59,622 bases of DNA from Rhodobacter sp. (GTDB lineage: Bacteria > Pseudomonadota > Alphaproteobacteria > Rhodobacterales > Rhodobacteraceae). Positions 56,661 through 59,622 of the stretch are shown piece by piece. The stretch is taken from contig JADCEN010000021.1 in the NCBI GenBank assembly GCA_020250175.1, positions 1 to 59,622 of the forward strand, written 5' to 3'. The position numbers and the translations under genes are program-made. How positions within the stretch are numbered: the stretch's first letter is position 1; every line of letters starts with the position of its first letter. The notes under the pieces are model-generated. The model was not told the DNA's origin. It saw only the letters and a list, made by a program, of their open reading frames with translations, and ran no database searches.

Positions 56661-56827
56661 CCGACATATCCTGAACGGGGGTGTCTATGCGGCAGGGCGG
56701 GCCATTGGCCGCGCCGGGGTTCTGCTTAGGAGAATTGGCCGGGGGCGTCCAGTTCGCATGCCGGCCCCGCAGGGCCGGGCGGCCCGGAGGCATTGCGCGA
56801 CCGGTCGCCTTCCCTTAAATCGGGGCC

Positions 56828-57361
56828 ATGATACGCACGATCCTGATCCACCCCGACCCGCGCCTGAAGAAAGCGTGCGAGCCTGTCGCCACAGTCACGC
56901 CCGACATCGCCAAGCTGGCCGGGGATATGCTTGAAACCATGTATGATGCCCCCGGCGTCGGGCTTGCGGCACCGCAGGTGGGTGTGATGAAGCGGGTTCT
57001 GGTGATGGATTGCGTGAAGGACCCGGCCCTTGCGCCGCGCCCGATGGTGCTGATCAACCCGTCCGTGACGTGGCAGTCCGAAGACCTGTCGACCTATGAG
57101 GAAGGCTGCCTGTCGCTGCCCGATCAATATGCCGAAATCGAACGGCCCGCCGAGGTGCGCGTGCAATGGACCGGTCTGGACGGCACGGCGCAGGAGGAAC
57201 AGTTTTCGGGGCTGTGGGCCACCTGTGTCCAGCACGAGATCGATCACCTCGACGGCAAGCTGTTCATCGATTATCTGCGCCCCCTGCGCCGCCAGATGAT
57301 CACGCGCAAGATGGAAAAGCTGAAGCGCGACCGCGCGCGCGACGCAGAGGGGCGCGGCTGA
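56828..57361 (+). CDS. def: Peptide deformylase
   Basis: 177 residues. Removes the formyl group from nascent proteins. All three motifs are intact: GVGLAAPQVG (43-52), EEGCLSLPD with metal ligand Cys94, and QHEIDHLDG with His136, catalytic Glu137 and His140. First gene of a def-def2-fmt cluster, pairing the deformylase with the formylase for initiator tRNA. Confidence 0.96.
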   Translation: MIRTILIHPDPRLKKACEPVATVTPDIAKLAGDMLETMYDAPGVGLAAPQVGVMKRVLVMDCVKDPALAPRPMVLINPSVTWQSEDLSTYEEGCLSLPDQYAEIERPAEVRVQWTGLDGTAQEEQFSGLWATCVQHEIDHLDGKLFIDYLRPLRRQMITRKMEKLKRDRARDAEGRG

Positions 57362-57398
57362 TGGCCGGTCTGCGCCCGGCAAAGCGCGGCCCGGCCGC

Positions 57399-57902
57399 GT
57401 GACCGTCCGGCTGTGCCTGCCCTGGCCGCATCGCAGCCTGCGTACGCCCGCAGCGCCGGTCGGGGCGATCACCGAAGAAATCCGCGCGCTTTGGGCCGAC
57501 ATGGTCGAAACGATGGAGGCGATGCCGGGCTACGGGCTTGCGGCCCCGCAGATCGGGGTGGGGCTGCGCCTTGCGGTTGTCGATTGCTCTGAGGTGCGGG
57601 GGCAGGCGGTTCTGCTGGCCAACCCCCAGGTTCTGCACGCTTCGGCACAGACCCGCGACCATGACGAGGCCAGCCCCAATCTGCCCGGTGTGTCTGCCGT
57701 CATCCGCCGCCCGCAGATCGTGACCGTGCGCTACATGGCTGCGGATGGCGCGATTGTGGAAAGGGATTTCAGGGATCTCTGGGCGACCTCGGTCCAGCAT
57801 CAGATCGACCATCTGGAAGGACGGATGTATTTCGATCATCTGTCGCCGCTGAAGCGCAGGATGCTGATCACGAGGGCGGAAAAGTTGCGGTTGCGGAAAT
57901 GA
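57399..57902 (+). CDS. Degenerate peptide deformylase paralogue
   Basis: 167 residues of the deformylase fold. Motif 1 is kept ([10 protein letters not shown], 44-53), but motif 2 reads EASPNLPG (90-97), with Ser92 in place of the metal-binding Cys, and motif 3 reads HQIDH (134-138), with Gln135 in place of the catalytic Glu. It should therefore not work as a normal deformylase. The GTG start at 57399 fits the spacing. Its stop overlaps the fmt ATG by 4 bases. The frame is intact, so it is maintained rather than decaying. Confidence 0.88.
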   Translation: MTVRLCLPWPHRSLRTPAAPVGAITEEIRALWADMVETMEAMPGYGLAAPQIGVGLRLAVVDCSEVRGQAVLLANPQVLHASAQTRDHDEASPNLPGVSAVIRRPQIVTVRYMAADGAIVERDFRDLWATSVQHQIDHLEGRMYFDHLSPLKRRMLITRAEKLRLRK

Positions 57903-58795
57903 AAATAATCTTCATGGGAACGCCGGAGTTTTCCGTACCCATCCTGCAAGCCCTGGCTGCGGCGCATGAGATTGTCTGCGTCTATTGCCAGCCCCCGCGC
58001 CCCGCCGGACGCGGCAAGGCGCTGCGCGCAACCCCCGTGCAGCATGCCGCCGAAGCTCTTGGCCTGCCGGTGCGCTTTCCGTCCGGTCTGCGGTCCGCCG
58101 CAGAGCAGGCGGCCTTTGCCGGTCTGAAGGCCGATATCGCCGTGGTCGTGGCTTACGGCCTGATCCTGCCGCAGCCGGTGCTGGATGCCCCGGCGTTGGG
58201 CTGCGTCAACATCCATGCCTCGTTGCTGCCGCGCTGGCGCGGCGCGGCCCCGATCCACCGGGCCATATTGGCCGGTGACGCGGAAACCGGCGTCTGCCTG
58301 ATGCAGATGGACGCGGGCCTTGATACCGGCCCGGTCCTGGCGCGCGCGGCCACGCCCGTTGGTCCCGAAGAGACGACGGCAGATTTGCATGACCGCCTGT
58401 CGCGGATGGGGGCCGACCTTGTCCTGTCCGCCCTGCCGCGCCTGTCCTTACTGCGGCCCGTGCCGCAACCGGCTGATGGCGTGACCTATGCCGCAAAGAT
58501 CGACAAATCCGAAGCGCGGATCGACTGGCACGCCCCCGCCCCGGTGATCGACCGCCAGATTCGCGGCCTGTCGCCGTTTCCCGGCGCCTGGTGCGCGATT
58601 GCGGGCGAGCGGGTGAAATTCCTGCGCTGCCGTCTGGCCGAAGGGCAAGGCCCGCCGGGGCAGGTGCTGCACGGGCTGACCATCGCCTGCGGAACCGGGG
58701 CGGTCGAGATCACCCTGGCGCAGCGCGAAGGCCGGCGTCCCGCAGTGCCCGAAGACTTCCTGCGCGGATTTGCAATGCCCGACAGGCTGTCCTGA
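57899..58795 (+). CDS. fmt: Methionyl-tRNA formyltransferase
   Basis: 298 residues. Formylates Met-tRNA(fMet) with 10-formyl-THF. The catalytic residues are Asn104, His106 ([17 protein letters not shown]) and Asp142 (AGLDTGPV), plus the N-terminal [13 protein letters not shown]-terminal OB-like domain for tRNA binding follows. Coupled to the degenerate deformylase by an ATGA overlap. Confidence 0.96.
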   Translation: MKIIFMGTPEFSVPILQALAAAHEIVCVYCQPPRPAGRGKALRATPVQHAAEALGLPVRFPSGLRSAAEQAAFAGLKADIAVVVAYGLILPQPVLDAPALGCVNIHASLLPRWRGAAPIHRAILAGDAETGVCLMQMDAGLDTGPVLARAATPVGPEETTADLHDRLSRMGADLVLSALPRLSLLRPVPQPADGVTYAAKIDKSEARIDWHAPAPVIDRQIRGLSPFPGAWCAIAGERVKFLRCRLAEGQGPPGQVLHGLTIACGTGAVEITLAQREGRRPAVPEDFLRGFAMPDRLS

Positions 58796-58874
58796 CGCAA
58801 AACAAAACCCTGTCCATGTTGCATTTTCCGCAAGGGATGCACATCTCGACCCTCAGGCCGGTAAGGACAACCAG

Positions 58875-59114
58875 ATGCAAATGTTGCTGATGATCGTGAT
58901 TGTCGGGGCCGCGGCCGGGTTTCTGGCGACCCGCTTCATGCGCCTGCAAACCGATGTGCCGACGACCATCGTGATCGGCATTGTCGGCGCGCTTGTGGGC
59001 ACGCTTGCACTGCGCCTTTTGGTGGCGATCACCGGGTGGCTTGCGATGTTCGCAGGCGCGGTATTGGGCGCGATGCTGGTGATCTGGCTTTGGCGCACCT
59101 TCGTGCGCCGTTAG
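58875..59114 (+). CDS. GlsB/YeaQ/YmgE-type small membrane protein
   Basis: 79 residues, three predicted membrane helices (about 3-18, 30-48, 52-72). The glycine-rich IVGAAAGFLATRFMR and GIVGALVGTLALRLL segments match the transglycosylase-associated (GlsB/YeaQ/YmgE) family, small envelope-stress proteins of unclear function. A gtaaggacaacc ribosome region precedes the ATG at 58875. Confidence 0.75.
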   Translation: MQMLLMIVIVGAAAGFLATRFMRLQTDVPTTIVIGIVGALVGTLALRLLVAITGWLAMFAGAVLGAMLVIWLWRTFVRR

Positions 59115-59164
59115 CCGGGTGCCCAAACAAGTGCTCCGGCCATCTGCAGGGCGCGAGAATCCCG

Positions 59165-59264
59165 CGATCCGGAGAAAGGGTTCGCCATTCCGGGCGGACA
59201 GGGAAACGCAACGCGTTTCCCTGCCCGCGCGCGACGGTGCCCTGCAGACCGGCAGGTCCGGGGA
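59165..59264 (-). repeat. Hairpin-rich intergenic repeat, right partial copy
   Basis: Read on the minus strand, it begins with gacctgccggtct (59246-59258 complement), has the gggcagggaaacgcgttgcgtttccctgtccgcccgg type block and then leaves the consensus near 59165. It is the 5' part of a unit only, like the fragment at 2862-2962. Confidence 0.7.
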
Positions 59265-59483
59265 CAACGCAGGCCAGCGCCCGCCAGGGGCGGGTCGGGC
59301 GCTGGCCGGGGGCTGTGGCCCCCGGCTGGTCATGATGCCATCGTGGCGCTGTGGCAGGGGCGATGGCCCCTGCCAGAGAGACCTGGCATCCCGGAATGCA
59401 CAGGACCGCCCCTCCGGGCGGAAACAGGAAACGCATCGCGTTTCCCCGCCCGCGCGCGACGGTGCCCTGTAGACCGGCAGGTC
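59265..59483 (-). repeat. Hairpin-rich intergenic repeat, right complete copy
   Basis: A complete unit in minus orientation, from gacctgccggtct (complement of 59471-59483) to cgctggcctgcgttg (complement of 59265-59279). The 9-bp hairpin is at 59353-59374 and the gccgggggcc hairpin lies just downstream near 59305-59330. Closest in layout to the left copies but inverted. Confidence 0.8.
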
Positions 59484-59622
59484 CAAGCGCAACAGAGGCC
59501 AGCGCCCGACCCGGCGGGCGAGAAGCGCCCGCCGGGGGCGGGGCGGGCGCTGGCCGGGGGCTTTGGCCCCCGGCTGGGCAAGGGGCTACGTGGCGCTGTG
59601 GCAGGGGCGATGGCCCCTGCCA
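59484..59622 (-). repeat. Hairpin-rich intergenic repeat, cut by the window end
   Basis: The 3' half of another minus-strand unit. It shows the 9-bp hairpin at 59600-59621, the gccgggggcc hairpin near 59551-59575 and the compound hairpin with gcgcccgacccggcggg near 59500-59545. Its beginning lies outside the window. Confidence 0.78.

Noticed and set aside
1-59622. tRNA or rRNA genes
   Set aside because: No cloverleaf with a T-loop consensus and no rRNA core sequence was recognised on either strand. A dedicated search could still find one.

Overview
The window is a GC-rich chromosomal segment from an alphaproteobacterium of the Rhodobacterales (Rhodobacteraceae/Paracoccaceae type). The assignment rests on gene content and order: a dusB(nifR3)-ntrB-ntrC-ntrY-ntrX-trkA-trkH-hfq-hflX run, a fused ispDF, the lptF-lptG-lptD-surA-pdxA-rsmA operon, DUF4167, a DUF6456-type gene divergent from a DUF6477-like one, and an NtrC that lacks the sigma-54 contact motif, as known from Rhodobacter. 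Genus and species cannot be fixed by eye. No rRNA, tRNA or CRISPR array was seen.

Layout. 1-911: the 3' end of an IS110-type transposase, then an array of hairpin-rich intergenic repeats. 912-2639: acyltransferase and murI (minus). 3183-5976: retropepsin-like protease, holC and pepA. 6118-13598: outer-membrane biogenesis operon lptF-lptG-lptD-surA followed by pdxA and rsmA. 13616-16648: DUF4167, prmC and prfA. 16783-19614: DUF1499 protein, an agmatinase-type ureohydrolase and a class III aminotransferase (likely polyamine or guanidino-compound catabolism). 19687-24270: small membrane protein, M20 amidohydrolase, mazG, an orphan ferric-type binding protein and a nucleoside hydrolase. 24301-36252 (minus): hflX, hfq, trkH, trkA, ntrX, ntrY, ntrC, ntrB, dusB, a nitrogen/potassium/RNA-regulation block. 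36437-38528: ispDF, pgpA, cinA. 38726-40482: a lower-GC two-gene cassette encoding a TbpB-like surface lipoprotein and a Slam-like outer-membrane barrel without the usual TPR domain. 40488-45704: RatA/COQ10-type protein, hpt, diheme cytochrome c, an MFS exporter, lipA, aqpZ. 45832-46407: a LysE-type exporter gene broken by one amber codon. 46460-51476: DUF6456 gene, DUF6477-like gene, a non-pyrrolysine MttB homologue, guaA. 51477-55132: an accessory pocket with a DUF1566 exported protein, an 11-base homopolymer and a decayed IS256-family transposase. 55133-59114: small conserved protein, malY/patB-type lyase, def, a degenerate def paralogue, fmt and a GlsB/YeaQ-type membrane protein. 59165-59622: the hairpin repeats again, in the opposite orientation to those at the left end.

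Most genes sit in tightly packed operons with 1- or 4-base start/stop overlaps. Several genes use TTG or GTG starts (lptF, dusB, COQ10-like; pdxA, rsmA, cinA, lipA, hflX). The observations most worth following are the minimal lipoprotein/Slam-barrel pair, the structured repeat family whose hairpin stems vary in a compensatory way, the inactive-looking second peptide deformylase, the amber-interrupted exporter, and the palindrome-bearing insertion inside the IS256 fossil.
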